Shown here: in pieces, positions 26,458 through 35,905 of the stretch
Layout: every line of letters begins with the position of its first letter
Numbering within the stretch: the stretch's first letter is position 1
Source: Ignavibacteria bacterium
GTDB taxonomy: Bacteria > Bacteroidota > Ignavibacteria > Kapaibacteriales > Kapaibacteriaceae
DNA length: 64,000 nt
Assembly: GCA_016707005.1 (NCBI GenBank)
Contig: JADJIQ010000005.1
Span: forward strand, 1,074,001 to 1,138,000
Direction of reading: 5' to 3'
Made by a program: the position numbers and the translations under genes
Notes under the pieces: model-generated
Told to the model about the DNA's origin: nothing
The model's input: the letters and a program-made list of their open reading frames with translations, nothing else
Database searches by the model: none

Positions 26458-28485
26458 ATGGAGCCGACAATGTCAGACACACCAGAACAACTTCCCGTTG
26501 GATATAACGAAGACAGTATCAAGGTCCTCGAAGGACTTGAAGCTGTCCGCAAACGTCCCGCCATGTATATCGGCGATGTGGGCGAGCGCGGGTTGCACCA
26601 CCTCATTCAAGAAGTGGTGGACAATTCGATCGACGAAGCACTTGCAGGATACTGCAAGAACATCTTCGTAACACTGCACTCGGATGGATCGTGTTCGGTT
26701 CAGGATGATGGCCGTGGTATACCCGTTGGACCTCACCCGGTAAAGAAGATCTCCACCCTTGAAGTGGTTATGTGCACGCTTCATGCGGGCGGAAAGTTCG
26801 ACAAGAACACGTACAAGGTTTCGGGTGGACTTCACGGTGTGGGCGTAAGCTGCGTGAATGCACTTTCATCGGACCTCACGGTAACGATCGAACGTGAAGG
26901 AAAGAAGTATGAGCAGCACTACAAGATCGGTGCGCCACAAGGTGCGGTGAAGGAGATCGGTACATCTGAGCATAGCGGAACAACGGTTCGCTTCTGGCCC
27001 GATGCAACGATCTTCCGTACGGTTGAATTCCGTTACGAAAAAGTGGCTGAACGCCTGCGCGAACTTGCCTTCCTCAATCCTGACGTAACGATCACGATGC
27101 AGGATGAACGTGATGGTGCCAAGGACGTGTATGCGTATCGTGGTGGCTTGGTTGACTTTGTCCGCTACATGGATGTGAATGCCACGGCAATTACAAAGCC
27201 GATCCTCATGGCCGGCACGTATACGAATGAAAGCGGCGTGGACACCGTGGTTGAAGTATGCTTCGAATACAACTCGGGCTACAATGAGAATCTTCTCTCG
27301 TATGTGAACAACATCAACACTGTTGAAGGCGGAACACACGTGTCCGGCTTCCGTAGCGCACTCACACGTACTCTCAATGCGTATGCTGCAGCGAACAATC
27401 TCACGAAGAAAGACATCAACCTTACCGGTGAAGACTTCCGCGAAGGTCTCACTGCTGTTATCTCTGTGAAGGTTGCAGAGCCGCAATTCGAAGGTCAGAC
27501 GAAGACCAAGCTTGGCAACGGTGAAACAGAAGGTATCGTTCGTTCAACGATCAACGAAGAACTCACGAAGTATCTCGATGCAACGCCGAGTGCGGCAAAG
27601 CATATCATTGAAAAGGCAACACAGGCTGCAGAAGCGCGTGCCGCCGCACGTAAGGCCAAGGATCTGATCCGTCGCAAGGGTGCACTCGACAGTGCAACGT
27701 TGCCTGGGAAGCTGGCCGACTGTTCGATGCGCACACCGGAAGACACCGAGATCTATCTCGTAGAAGGTGATTCGGCCGGTGGTTCTGCAAAACAAGGACG
27801 CGACCGTCGGTTCCAAGCTATCCTTCCTCTCAAGGGAAAGATCCTCAACGTTCACAAAGCACGTCTGACAAAGGTCCTGGAGAACGAAGAAGTCCGCACG
27901 ATCCTCACGGCCATCGGCGCAGGTTTCGGTGATGATTTCGATTCATCAAAGGCACGCTACGGTAAGATCATCCTCATGGCTGATGCTGATGTTGACGGGT
28001 CGCACATCCGTACACTGCTTCTTACGTTGTTCTGGAAACACATGCCGGAGCTGATCAATGATGGCAAGCTGTACATTGCTCAGCCCCCTCTCTATAAGTT
28101 GAAGAAGGGGCGCCAGGAATACTACGCCTACAACGATGCCGAGCGTGATGAGATCATTGGTCGCATCCGTAAGGAGAAGGCCGAGAAGAAGGCAGCAAAG
28201 AGCGCAGAAAAGGGTGAGGTTGTGGAAGAAGTTGAAGCAACCGTTGAAGAGGGTGCAACTGCCGACGGAATCGTCATCAACCGATTCAAGGGTCTCGGCG
28301 AAATGAATCCGGAGCAGCTCTGGGCAACGACGATGAATCCGGAAACGCGCACCCTGCTTCGTGTGAGTATCGAGAATGCCGCAGAAGCAATGCATGTGTT
28401 TGAAACACTCATGGGCGAAGCAGTGGAACCGCGACGTGAGTTCATCGAGCGCAATGCGCAATACGTTCGTAACCTGGATATCTAG
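26458..28485 (+). CDS. gyrB: DNA gyrase subunit B
   Basis: A 675 aa type IIA topoisomerase subunit. The GHKL ATPase domain shows RPAMYIGDVGERGLHHL near 35, VVDNSIDEA near 52 and GGLHGVGVSCVNALS near 120. The TOPRIM domain carries EGDSAGGSAKQGRDR from about 436 and DADVDGSHI near 508. A Lys/Ala/Glu-rich insert (about 575-605) precedes the closing RFKGLGEMNPEQLW. GyrB rather than ParE is favoured by the dnaN-recF neighbourhood. RBS AAGGGG lies before the ATG. Confidence 0.96.
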   Translation: MEPTMSDTPEQLPVGYNEDSIKVLEGLEAVRKRPAMYIGDVGERGLHHLIQEVVDNSIDEALAGYCKNIFVTLHSDGSCSVQDDGRGIPVGPHPVKKISTLEVVMCTLHAGGKFDKNTYKVSGGLHGVGVSCVNALSSDLTVTIEREGKKYEQHYKIGAPQGAVKEIGTSEHSGTTVRFWPDATIFRTVEFRYEKVAERLRELAFLNPDVTITMQDERDGAKDVYAYRGGLVDFVRYMDVNATAITKPILMAGTYTNESGVDTVVEVCFEYNSGYNENLLSYVNNINTVEGGTHVSGFRSALTRTLNAYAAANNLTKKDINLTGEDFREGLTAVISVKVAEPQFEGQTKTKLGNGETEGIVRSTINEELTKYLDATPSAAKHIIEKATQAAEARAAARKAKDLIRRKGALDSATLPGKLADCSMRTPEDTEIYLVEGDSAGGSAKQGRDRRFQAILPLKGKILNVHKARLTKVLENEEVRTILTAIGAGFGDDFDSSKARYGKIILMADADVDGSHIRTLLLTLFWKHMPELINDGKLYIAQPPLYKLKKGRQEYYAYNDAERDEIIGRIRKEKAEKKAAKSAEKGEVVEEVEATVEEGATADGIVINRFKGLGEMNPEQLWATTMNPETRTLLRVSIENAAEAMHVFETLMGEAVEPRREFIERNAQYVRNLDI

Positions 28486-28514
28486 TCCAACTTGTTTTTC
28501 ATCTGGAGCGTTGT

Positions 28515-30857
28515 ATGAGAGCTGTTGGTGTTTTTGTAACGACCGTATTCTGTGCATTCGCGTTGCCGCTTTTTGCTCAGAACGAAGGCAATGAGCCTAT
28601 CCTTCCGCGTCCTGACTTCAAGTACAAGGGCAACGTTGGACGAACGATCTCTGAATCGGATGCACCTCAATTCCCAGCGCCGGTGAAGGCTCCTGCAGGT
28701 GCTCCGAACATCGTTCTCATTCTCATCGATGATGCTGGGTACGGGCAGTTCGGTACGTTCGGCGGTGCCATTGAAACACCTGCTCTTGACCGAGTGGCAA
28801 AGAGCGGACTGCGTTTCACACGCTTCCACACAACGGCGTTGTGCAGTCCGACGCGAGCTGCTCTTCTCACGGGGCGGAATCATCACAGCGTAAGCAATGG
28901 TGTGATCACTGAAGCGGCTACGGGGTATGATGGCTATACCGGCATCATTCCAAATAGTGCTGGTACCGTTGCACAGGTCCTTCGACAGTATGGCTATGCA
29001 ACAGCGTGGTTCGGAAAGAACCACAATACTCCCGACTGGGAAACAAGTGCAAACGGTCCGTTCGATCGTTGGCCGAGCGGATATGGTTTTGATTACTTCT
29101 ATGGCTTCATGGGTGGAGATGCAGACCAATGGCATCCAACTCTATATGAAAATCACAATCTCGTTGCTCAGTCAGCAGATCCAAACTATATCCTTACAAC
29201 GGACCTCACCGATCATGCCATCTCGTGGTTACGTAGGACACGGAGTATCGATCAAAAGAGGCCGTACTTCATGTACATGGCAACGGGCGCAACACATGCA
29301 CCTCATCATGTACGACCAGAGTTCATCGCAAAGTTCAAGGGTAAGTTCGACGGAGGATGGGATGTCTACCGTGAAGAGACATTCAAGCGTCAGCAGCAGC
29401 TGGGTGTTGTTCCAAAAGATGCAGTCCTCACACCTCGCCCTAAGGAACTTCCTTCGTGGGAATCTCTCTCGGCCTCACAGAAGAAACTCTTCGCACGTAT
29501 GATGGAAGTGTTTGCCGCGTTCACGTCAGAAACTGATCATGAAATGGGCCGGCTTCTCGACGTAGTGCTTTCCCTCCCAGATGCAGACAATACGATCGTC
29601 ATCTACCAGGTCGGTGATAACGGATCATCTGCTGAAGGGGGCTTGGTTGGATTGTTAAATGAGAACTCGTTCTTCAACGGTGTTCCTGAATCCCTCGAGG
29701 ACAATCTCAAACACATCGATGAACTCGGCGGACCAAAACACTTTAATCACTTCCCGGCCGGCTGGGCATGGGCGATGAACACACCATTCCAGTGGGCAAA
29801 GCAGGTCGCATCACACCTTGGTGGCGTACGCAACCCAATTGTTATCTCGTGGCCGAAGAAGATTGCAGACCGTGGCGGCGTTCGGAATCAGTTTCACCAC
29901 GTCATCGATATCGCTCCAACGATCTACGAAGCTGTTGGTATAACGCCCCCTATCACGATGAATGGCGTTACCCAACAACCAATCGAAGGTGTGAGCATGG
30001 TGTACACCTTTGATGATGCTGCCGCAAAGGATCGCAGACGTCAGCAGTATTTTGAGATGTTCATCAACCGCGGAATGTATGCTGATGGGTATTGGGCTGC
30101 ATCTCGCGTGAATATTCCGTGGGAATCCGGCGAAACAAAGGTGAAGCCCGACGATGCGATCTGGGAACTCTACGACCTGAACAAAGACTTCACACAGTCC
30201 AACAACATTGCTTCATCGCAACCAGGCAAACTCCGCGAGCTTCAAGATCTTTGGTGGGCAGAAGCGGCGAAGTATAAAGTTTTGCCGATGGATCCGAGGA
30301 AGATCGTTCGGTTAAGTGCAGAGTTGCAAGGACGCCCAACCCCAACAAAGGGGCTGACAAATTTTGTCTATTACCCGGGAAGTGAAGCAATACCTTCCGG
30401 TTCTGCGCCAAATCTATTGAACAAGTCATGGACGATAACGGCAGAAGTTGGTGCTGTAAACAGCAAGACAGACGGAGCAGTCTTTGTGATGGGTGGATCC
30501 GACGGTGGATATGGCATCTATCTTATGAAAGGCAAACCCGTCTTCGTTTCTAACTTCCTTGGCAGGACTGTAACACGTGTTGAGAGTAAGAAGGCCATTT
30601 CTGCTAAGTCCTCAACCATTAAGGCCGTTTTTGCCTATGATGGCGGAGGTTTGGGAAAAGGTGGAACAATGTCTCTTTTCGTTGATGGTGAGAAGGTTGG
30701 CGAATCACGTGTTGAGCAAACTCATGCAATGACATTGGGCCTCGGCGGCACGCTCGATGTAGGACTTGACACGGGTTCCCCTGTAGATGAAGCCTATGCT
30801 CCACCATTCCGCTTCACTGGGACGATCGACAAGGTGTCTGTGGATCTTAAACCCTGA
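28515..30857 (+). CDS. Exported arylsulfatase (type I sulfatase) with C-terminal LamG-like domain
   Basis: A 780 aa protein with a signal peptide ending FAQ (about residue 22). The sulfatase core starts NIVLILIDDAGYGQ (metal-binding Asp pair) and has CSPTRAALLTGR with Cys110 as the formylglycine precursor, then HGFGKNHN-type Lys/His residues (GKNHN near 160) and a Gly-Asp-Asn site (VGDNGSS near 365). From about 630 a concanavalin-like jelly-roll (WTITAEV ... FTGTIDKVSVDL) may bind polysaccharide. It would strip sulfate from aryl or glycan esters in the periplasm or outside. No formylglycine-generating enzyme is in the window. Confidence 0.9.
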   Translation: MRAVGVFVTTVFCAFALPLFAQNEGNEPILPRPDFKYKGNVGRTISESDAPQFPAPVKAPAGAPNIVLILIDDAGYGQFGTFGGAIETPALDRVAKSGLRFTRFHTTALCSPTRAALLTGRNHHSVSNGVITEAATGYDGYTGIIPNSAGTVAQVLRQYGYATAWFGKNHNTPDWETSANGPFDRWPSGYGFDYFYGFMGGDADQWHPTLYENHNLVAQSADPNYILTTDLTDHAISWLRRTRSIDQKRPYFMYMATGATHAPHHVRPEFIAKFKGKFDGGWDVYREETFKRQQQLGVVPKDAVLTPRPKELPSWESLSASQKKLFARMMEVFAAFTSETDHEMGRLLDVVLSLPDADNTIVIYQVGDNGSSAEGGLVGLLNENSFFNGVPESLEDNLKHIDELGGPKHFNHFPAGWAWAMNTPFQWAKQVASHLGGVRNPIVISWPKKIADRGGVRNQFHHVIDIAPTIYEAVGITPPITMNGVTQQPIEGVSMVYTFDDAAAKDRRRQQYFEMFINRGMYADGYWAASRVNIPWESGETKVKPDDAIWELYDLNKDFTQSNNIASSQPGKLRELQDLWWAEAAKYKVLPMDPRKIVRLSAELQGRPTPTKGLTNFVYYPGSEAIPSGSAPNLLNKSWTITAEVGAVNSKTDGAVFVMGGSDGGYGIYLMKGKPVFVSNFLGRTVTRVESKKAISAKSSTIKAVFAYDGGGLGKGGTMSLFVDGEKVGESRVEQTHAMTLGLGGTLDVGLDTGSPVDEAYAPPFRFTGTIDKVSVDLKP

Positions 30858-30890
30858 ACCCAGCCAGAGAATCTAGAGATGGAAAACAAC

Positions 30891-30924
30891 AAGGCCCCAT
30901 GCGTCTGCACGCGCATGGGGCCTT
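30891..30924. terminator. Bidirectional hairpin terminator between the sulfatase and adenylate cyclase genes
   Basis: A perfect 13-bp stem, AAGGCCCCATGCG (30891-30903) with CGCATGGGGCCTT (30912-30924), loop of 8. On the minus strand it is followed by a T-rich run (TTGTTGTTTTCC), fitting factor-independent termination of the cyclase gene ending at 30980; on the plus strand the tail is weaker. It is the clearest terminator in the window. Confidence 0.8.
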
Positions 30925-30979
30925 TGACGCATCCGTATGGCCGGATGGCCACGGTAGTGGTCACTGGTAGAAATGCTTT

Positions 30980-33106
30980 CTAGCCGCTGATTAGTTCCAA
31001 CCACCAGGTCTTCATCTCACCTTTCCCCTTGATATCGATCGATCCTCGTAACCGCAGGAGAAATGGCTCCCGGCGGATGACCACATCGGCACCATCAAGG
31101 GTAGGTGGTGCACCCCGGCCTAGCGCAACGGCGAAAGCATCACTTACCTGGATCTTACCTGGCTGGCTTGTGCTCTCCATGCGGGAGGCTACGTTTACGG
31201 TATCTCCCCAAACATCGAACTGCGCTCTCTTCTTGCCGATCACACCCGCCACGAGCGGACCGCAATGAAGACCGATCCGTACTGCTAGGTCGCCAACGTG
31301 TTCTATCCAGTCCGAATTGCCAAGATGGGACGGGATAGTGACGTTCAGAGAACGAAGGTGATGTTGCAAGCTGAGCGCTGCGTTGGCAATGCGATCCGCG
31401 TGGTCCTCCTGAATTTCTGGCATTCCGGCGATCGCCAGATAGGCGTCGCCGATGGTCTTGATCTTTGACAGGCCGTGTCGGTCGCCGATCTCATCACAAC
31501 GTTCAAAGACGGCATTGAGAACATGGACCAGCTGATTTGCTGGGGCTCGTGATGCAAGTCCTGTGAAGCCAACGATGTCGAGAAACATCACAGAGGTGTC
31601 ATCATAGGTATCAGCTATAAGCTTTTCGCCATCCAAGATCCGGCTAACTGTTGCAGCAGGCATGATATCGAGTAGTAATCCTCGATGTTGTTCGTGGAGT
31701 TTGTGCTCTTCTGAAAGTCGCTGTTCCATATCGAGAACAGCGATCTGATGCTTCTGTCGTTCTCCAAGGATCGAACTTTCGAGAGCTACACTTCTTCGAT
31801 GATAGTCAAGTGCAGCACGCGGATCGTGATCCTCCATGAGCTCCGACAAGGTGTTGAGAATGTTGGAGGCTTGGCTTCGTTGACCGGAAGACATCGCCTC
31901 AACCAATGCCTCTTCGTAAAATCTCCGTGAACTGATCGGATCGCCTCGATACCGCCATACGTCGCCGAGGTTCACGAGCGCCTGCGTTGTATCTGCTAGT
32001 GAGCGATGCAGTGATGCTGTCTCATAACAACGTGTAGCCTCGGCTTCGGCCTCGTCAATACGCCCAAGACGAAAGAGGATCGACGAGCGAACAACGCGCT
32101 GGCTGTATGCGAGGCTGGTAAGTCCGAGTTGGTCGCTCTCTTCGATAGCTCGATTGATATGCTCGAGCGCTATATCGAACTGCTGAAGGATCATGTAGGT
32201 AGATGCAAGGTCACCCACAAGGCGCGGATGAGTTGCTGCATCATTGGTCTGTTCATTGATCGCAAGTGCTCGCAACGTGGTCGCTAACTCGCGCTCGTAA
32301 TCATGCATGTCGCCGTAGATGCCGGCAAGATTCATGAGGACGCGAGCAAGACCTTTCTTCTCTCCGATCTCCTCGATGATGGCATGAGCCTTTTGCAGGA
32401 ACTCTAATGACTTTGGATAGTCGGAGACCACTCGGTAGACGTTCCCGAGACTGCTGAGTGTGCGAGCCTCCTCTCGACGTGCATTCCGTGAGCGATGGAT
32501 ATCCAGTGCCTTGGTCAAATGCTGCAACGCCGTTGGATAGTCTGATGTGTTGGCAGCAACAAGCCCCATACCTCCAGTTGTTCGGGCAAGGCTCTCCATG
32601 TCACCCGTTAGCTCATGGTAGTGAGTTGCCTCTTGATAACACTTCAGGGCTCTGTCGTAATCCCCGACGAAGTTGTAAACCGTTCCCATGTTGCCGATCA
32701 CTCGGGCGCGACCGTTCTCGTCGTTGAGCGCTGTGAACAGATGTAAGGCCTCTTCGTAGGATCGTAAGGCCGTAATAAATCGGCCCAAGGCCAGGTGGTA
32801 GTTGCCTTCGAGGAGTAGAGCTCTGGCAAGGTCAGATTCGCTGTTCTCGCCACGAAAAATGTTGATCGCCTGAAGGATCACACTCAGAGCCGTCTCTTCA
32901 TCGCCCGTCAGTGCATGCTCCATAGCTTGCAAACGAAGTCGCAGTCCCTCCAGGGTGCGGACAAGGTCCGGGCTCAAGGGTGTTCGATCCACCTCGTCCA
33001 ATTCATTCAACCAAGTTCCAACATCAGCGATACTCGGAGTGTTCGATGTGGATCGAATGCGCTCCAGTAACTCGCTAACGTGTTCAGGTGTTGTGGACAT
33101 CAACAT
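30980..33106 (-). CDS. TPR-repeat class III adenylate cyclase
   Basis: A 708 aa soluble protein (start 33106, or 33100). Residues about 60-430 are a run of TPR helices with repeated A-x-Y-A/G-N-hG patterns and frequent GNxAGIY/GNMGTVYN. The C-terminal cyclase domain (about 505-650) contains VMFLDIVGFT with the first metal Asp, IKTIGDAYLAIAG with adenine-selecting Lys and the second metal Asp, and FDVWGDTVNVASRMES with the second adenine-selecting Asp, so cAMP is the expected product. The TPR part presumably binds a partner protein. A paralog is at 62189-64000. Confidence 0.92.
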   Translation of the reverse strand: MLMSTTPEHVSELLERIRSTSNTPSIADVGTWLNELDEVDRTPLSPDLVRTLEGLRLRLQAMEHALTGDEETALSVILQAINIFRGENSESDLARALLLEGNYHLALGRFITALRSYEEALHLFTALNDENGRARVIGNMGTVYNFVGDYDRALKCYQEATHYHELTGDMESLARTTGGMGLVAANTSDYPTALQHLTKALDIHRSRNARREEARTLSSLGNVYRVVSDYPKSLEFLQKAHAIIEEIGEKKGLARVLMNLAGIYGDMHDYERELATTLRALAINEQTNDAATHPRLVGDLASTYMILQQFDIALEHINRAIEESDQLGLTSLAYSQRVVRSSILFRLGRIDEAEAEATRCYETASLHRSLADTTQALVNLGDVWRYRGDPISSRRFYEEALVEAMSSGQRSQASNILNTLSELMEDHDPRAALDYHRRSVALESSILGERQKHQIAVLDMEQRLSEEHKLHEQHRGLLLDIMPAATVSRILDGEKLIADTYDDTSVMFLDIVGFTGLASRAPANQLVHVLNAVFERCDEIGDRHGLSKIKTIGDAYLAIAGMPEIQEDHADRIANAALSLQHHLRSLNVTIPSHLGNSDWIEHVGDLAVRIGLHCGPLVAGVIGKKRAQFDVWGDTVNVASRMESTSQPGKIQVSDAFAVALGRGAPPTLDGADVVIRREPFLLRLRGSIDIKGKGEMKTWWLELISG

Positions 33107-33115
33107 CCTCCTCTA

Positions 33116-33255
33116 AACAGCGAACCGTGAACAGCGAACAGCGAACAGCAAACAGCGAATAGATATGTGTCTAATCTGCTGTTCACCATTCGCCGTTCAC
33201 TATTCACTATTCGCTATTCGCTATTCGCTATTCGCTATTCGCTATTCGCTGTTCA
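33116..33255. repeat. Heptamer arrays forming a long imperfect inverted repeat
   Basis: The left part repeats ACAGCGA (33116-33162), the right part repeats the near-complement TCGCTAT/TTCGCTG (about 33177-33255), so the spacer can fold into a long imperfect hairpin. The right array runs straight into the ahcY stop; the last ahcY codons themselves read CGCTAT then TGA, one array unit. Left arm ends 10 bases before the cyclase start. Confidence 0.9.
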
Positions 33256-34671
33256 ATAGCGATAATACTCCGGCTTGTATGGCCCCTTCACATCAACACC
33301 GATGTACTTGGCCTGCTTTTCGTTAAGAACTTCGAGTTCAACGCTGATCTTCTTGAGGTGGAGACGCGCTACCTTCTCGTCGAGTTTCTTCGGGAGAACG
33401 TAGACCTTGTTCTCGTACTTCTTGTGGTTAAGCCACAGTTCGAGTTGGGCAAGAGTTTGGTTGGTGAAGGAATTGGACATCACGAAGGATGGGTGTCCCA
33501 TTGCGCAACCGAGGTTCACAAGGCGTCCTTCAGCAAGGACGATGATTTCCTTCTTGCCAACAGTGTAGATGTCTACTTGCGGCTTGATCTCGATCTTGGA
33601 CTTGCCATGGTTCTTGTTCAGCCATGCCATGTCGATCTCATTGTCGAAGTGACCGATGTTGCACACGATGGCCTTGTCCTTCATGGCCTTGAAGTGCTTC
33701 TCGCCAATGATGTCGCAGTTTCCTGTGGCAGTCACAACGATGTCAGCTTCTTTGACGGCATCGATCATCTTCTTCACTTCAAAGCCGTCCATTGCTGCTT
33801 GAAGAGCGCAGATCGGGTCGATCTCCGTTACGATCACGCGAACACCGGCGCCTGCAAGGGATGCTGCAGAGCCCTTGCCAACGTCTCCGTATCCGGCAAC
33901 CACGGCAACCTTGCCGGCAAGCATGATGTCTGTTGCGCGACGGATCGCGTCAACCAGCGATTCCTTGCAGCCGTACTTGTTGTCGAACTTACTTTTCGTT
34001 ACCGAGTCGTTCACATTGATCGCCGGCATCGGAAGTGTGCCATTCTTCATACGCTCATACAAGCGGTGCACGCCCGTTGTTGTCTCTTCCGAGATGCCGC
34101 GGATAGCCTCAACGAATTCCGGATAACGATCGAGAACCATGTTCGTGAGATCGCCGCCGTCATCAAGGATCATGTTAAGGGGCTTGCGGTCCTTACCAAA
34201 GAACAACGTCTGCTCAATGCACCAATCGAACTCTTCTTCATTCATGCCCTTCCATGCGAAGACCGGAATGCCTGCCTTCGCGATGGCTGCAGCAGCGTGG
34301 TCTTGCGTGGAGAAGATGTTGCAGCTCGACCATGTTACATCTGCACCAAGATCAACGAGTGTCTCGATGAGTACTGCTGTCTGGATCGTCATGTGGAGGC
34401 ATCCGGCGATGCGCGCACCCTTAAGTGGCTTCTTGCCCTTGAACTCCTGGCGGAGTGCCATCAAGCCGGGCATTTCTGCCTCTGCCAGACGGATCTCCTT
34501 GCGACCCCACTCGGCGAGGTCCATGTTCGCTACGGCATAGGAAAGGGGCTTATGGGCGATCTGACCCTTGGCAACACGTGCCGGTGTCTTTGATTGCTTT
34601 GTAGCCTTTACTGCCTTTGGTGCAACGCCGTTGGTTGCAGGCTTCGTCTTCTTGGCGGTCTTCGTTGACAT
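33253..34671 (-). CDS. ahcY: Adenosylhomocysteinase with basic N-terminal extension
   Basis: Splits S-adenosylhomocysteine into adenosine and homocysteine using bound NAD. The catalytic core from about residue 42 (YAVANMDLAEWGRKEI) includes CLHMTIQTAVLIETL, WSSCNIFSTQDHAAAA, the NAD site VAGYGDVGKGSA and the conserved end KPEYYRY. Residues 1-40 are an additional Lys/Ala/Thr/Pro-rich segment, not part of the fold. It follows metK by 30 bp, so SAM synthesis and SAH removal are co-expressed. Confidence 0.97.
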   Translation of the reverse strand: MSTKTAKKTKPATNGVAPKAVKATKQSKTPARVAKGQIAHKPLSYAVANMDLAEWGRKEIRLAEAEMPGLMALRQEFKGKKPLKGARIAGCLHMTIQTAVLIETLVDLGADVTWSSCNIFSTQDHAAAAIAKAGIPVFAWKGMNEEEFDWCIEQTLFFGKDRKPLNMILDDGGDLTNMVLDRYPEFVEAIRGISEETTTGVHRLYERMKNGTLPMPAINVNDSVTKSKFDNKYGCKESLVDAIRRATDIMLAGKVAVVAGYGDVGKGSAASLAGAGVRVIVTEIDPICALQAAMDGFEVKKMIDAVKEADIVVTATGNCDIIGEKHFKAMKDKAIVCNIGHFDNEIDMAWLNKNHGKSKIEIKPQVDIYTVGKKEIIVLAEGRLVNLGCAMGHPSFVMSNSFTNQTLAQLELWLNHKKYENKVYVLPKKLDEKVARLHLKKISVELEVLNEKQAKYIGVDVKGPYKPEYYRY

Positions 34672-34701
34672 AGGTTCTGAAAGAGAGAGAGGTGAGAAAG
34701 A

Positions 34702-35850
34702 TTATGCGAAGTTCTTAGCAAACACGTCACGGAGGTCAAGATGTTCCCAAGGGAACTCATGACGTCCAAAATGACCGTATGCGGCGGTTGGACGGTAGAT
34801 AGCGCGTTGCAGATGAAGGCGCGCGATGATCCCGGCTGGCGTAAGGCTCATGTCGGGATGCGTCATAATGAACTGCTCGAGTTCACGCTCGTTGACCTTG
34901 GACGTGCCGTGCAGGTTGATGTTGATCGAGACGGGCTCGGCAACTCCGATGGCATAGGCAAGCTGGATGGTGCATTCGCGGGCCACACCTGCGGCAACGA
35001 TATTCTTAGCCAGGTGACGTGCGGCGTAGGCTGCCGAACGGTCAACCTTTGTTGGATCCTTGCCGGAGAAGGCGCCGCCGCCGTGTGGAGCACGGCCGCC
35101 GTAGGTGTCAACGATGATCTTGCGACCGGTAAGCCCCGTATCGCCGTGTGGCCCGCCGATCTCGAACTTGCCGGTTGGGTTTACGTGGTACTTCGTTTCT
35201 GCGGTGATGAGGTGCTCAGGGATCACGGCTTTGACGACGTTTTCGATCACGTCTTCGCGGATGCGAGCTTGCGCATTCTCCATCGGATCGTGTTGTGTGG
35301 AGACAACGATGGTGTCCACTCGAACAACTTCGCCATTGTCGCCATACACAACCGATACCTGAGCCTTTGCGTCAGGACGCAGATACGGCATGAGGATCTT
35401 GTCCGTCTTGCGAATGTCTGCAAGACGTTTCACAAGCTTGTGTGAATAGTACAGAGCAGCGGGCATGTATTCATCGGTCTCTGCTGTTGCATAGCCGAAC
35501 ATCATGCCTTGATCTCCGGCTCCGCCGGTGTTCACGCCTTGGGCGATATCAGGTGATTGGCGGTTGATCACATTGATCACTGCGCATGAATCAGCTTCGA
35601 AGCGATATTCACCCCGATCATAGCCGATATCGCGAATGACGCCGCGGACAACTTCCGGGAGGTCGATGTAGGTTGTTGTGGTGATCTCACCGCCAACAAC
35701 GATCATGCCTGTTGTTGCAAAACATTCGCATGCAACGCGACCTGTTGGGTCTTTTGACAAGACCTCGTCGAGTACGGCATCGGAAACTTGATCGCAGACC
35801 TTGTCGGGATGTCCTTCAGAGACCGACTCTGATGTGAAGATGTACTGCAT
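34702..35850 (-). CDS. metK: S-adenosylmethionine synthase
   Basis: 382 aa enzyme making SAM from ATP and methionine. Signature blocks are FTSESVSEGHPDKVCDQ at the N-terminus, GAGDQGMMFGYA near 110-121, and GGGAFSGKDPTKVDRSAAY near 258-276. No SAM riboswitch is visible in the 54-base upstream spacer, which is instead an 8-bp tandem array. In an apparent operon with the nucleotidyltransferase upstream and ahcY downstream. Confidence 0.97.
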   Translation of the reverse strand: MQYIFTSESVSEGHPDKVCDQVSDAVLDEVLSKDPTGRVACECFATTGMIVVGGEITTTTYIDLPEVVRGVIRDIGYDRGEYRFEADSCAVINVINRQSPDIAQGVNTGGAGDQGMMFGYATAETDEYMPAALYYSHKLVKRLADIRKTDKILMPYLRPDAKAQVSVVYGDNGEVVRVDTIVVSTQHDPMENAQARIREDVIENVVKAVIPEHLITAETKYHVNPTGKFEIGGPHGDTGLTGRKIIVDTYGGRAPHGGGAFSGKDPTKVDRSAAYAARHLAKNIVAAGVARECTIQLAYAIGVAEPVSININLHGTSKVNERELEQFIMTHPDMSLTPAGIIARLHLQRAIYRPTAAYGHFGRHEFPWEHLDLRDVFAKNFA

Positions 35851-35873
35851 GTCTGGAGTGAAAGTTGGGAGAA

Positions 35874-35905
35874 TGCTAATGTGCTAGTGTGCTAATGTGC
35901 TAATT
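35874..35905. repeat. Tandem array, four 8-bp units (TGCTAATG family)
   Basis: Units TGCTAATG, TGCTAGTG, TGCTAATG, TGCTAATT fill 35874-35905, ending on the first base of the stop codon of the nucleotidyltransferase gene (minus strand) and lying 24 bases before the metK start. The same unit builds the longer array at 36908-36987. Confidence 0.92.

Noticed and set aside
33358..34593. A 411-codon open frame on the plus strand
   Set aside because: It lies wholly antisense to the strongly conserved ahcY and has no recognisable protein features; high G+C and codon bias make such shadows common.
35851..35904. SAM riboswitch before metK
   Set aside because: The spacer is only 54 bases and consists mostly of TGCTAATG repeats; no SAM-I type elements seen.
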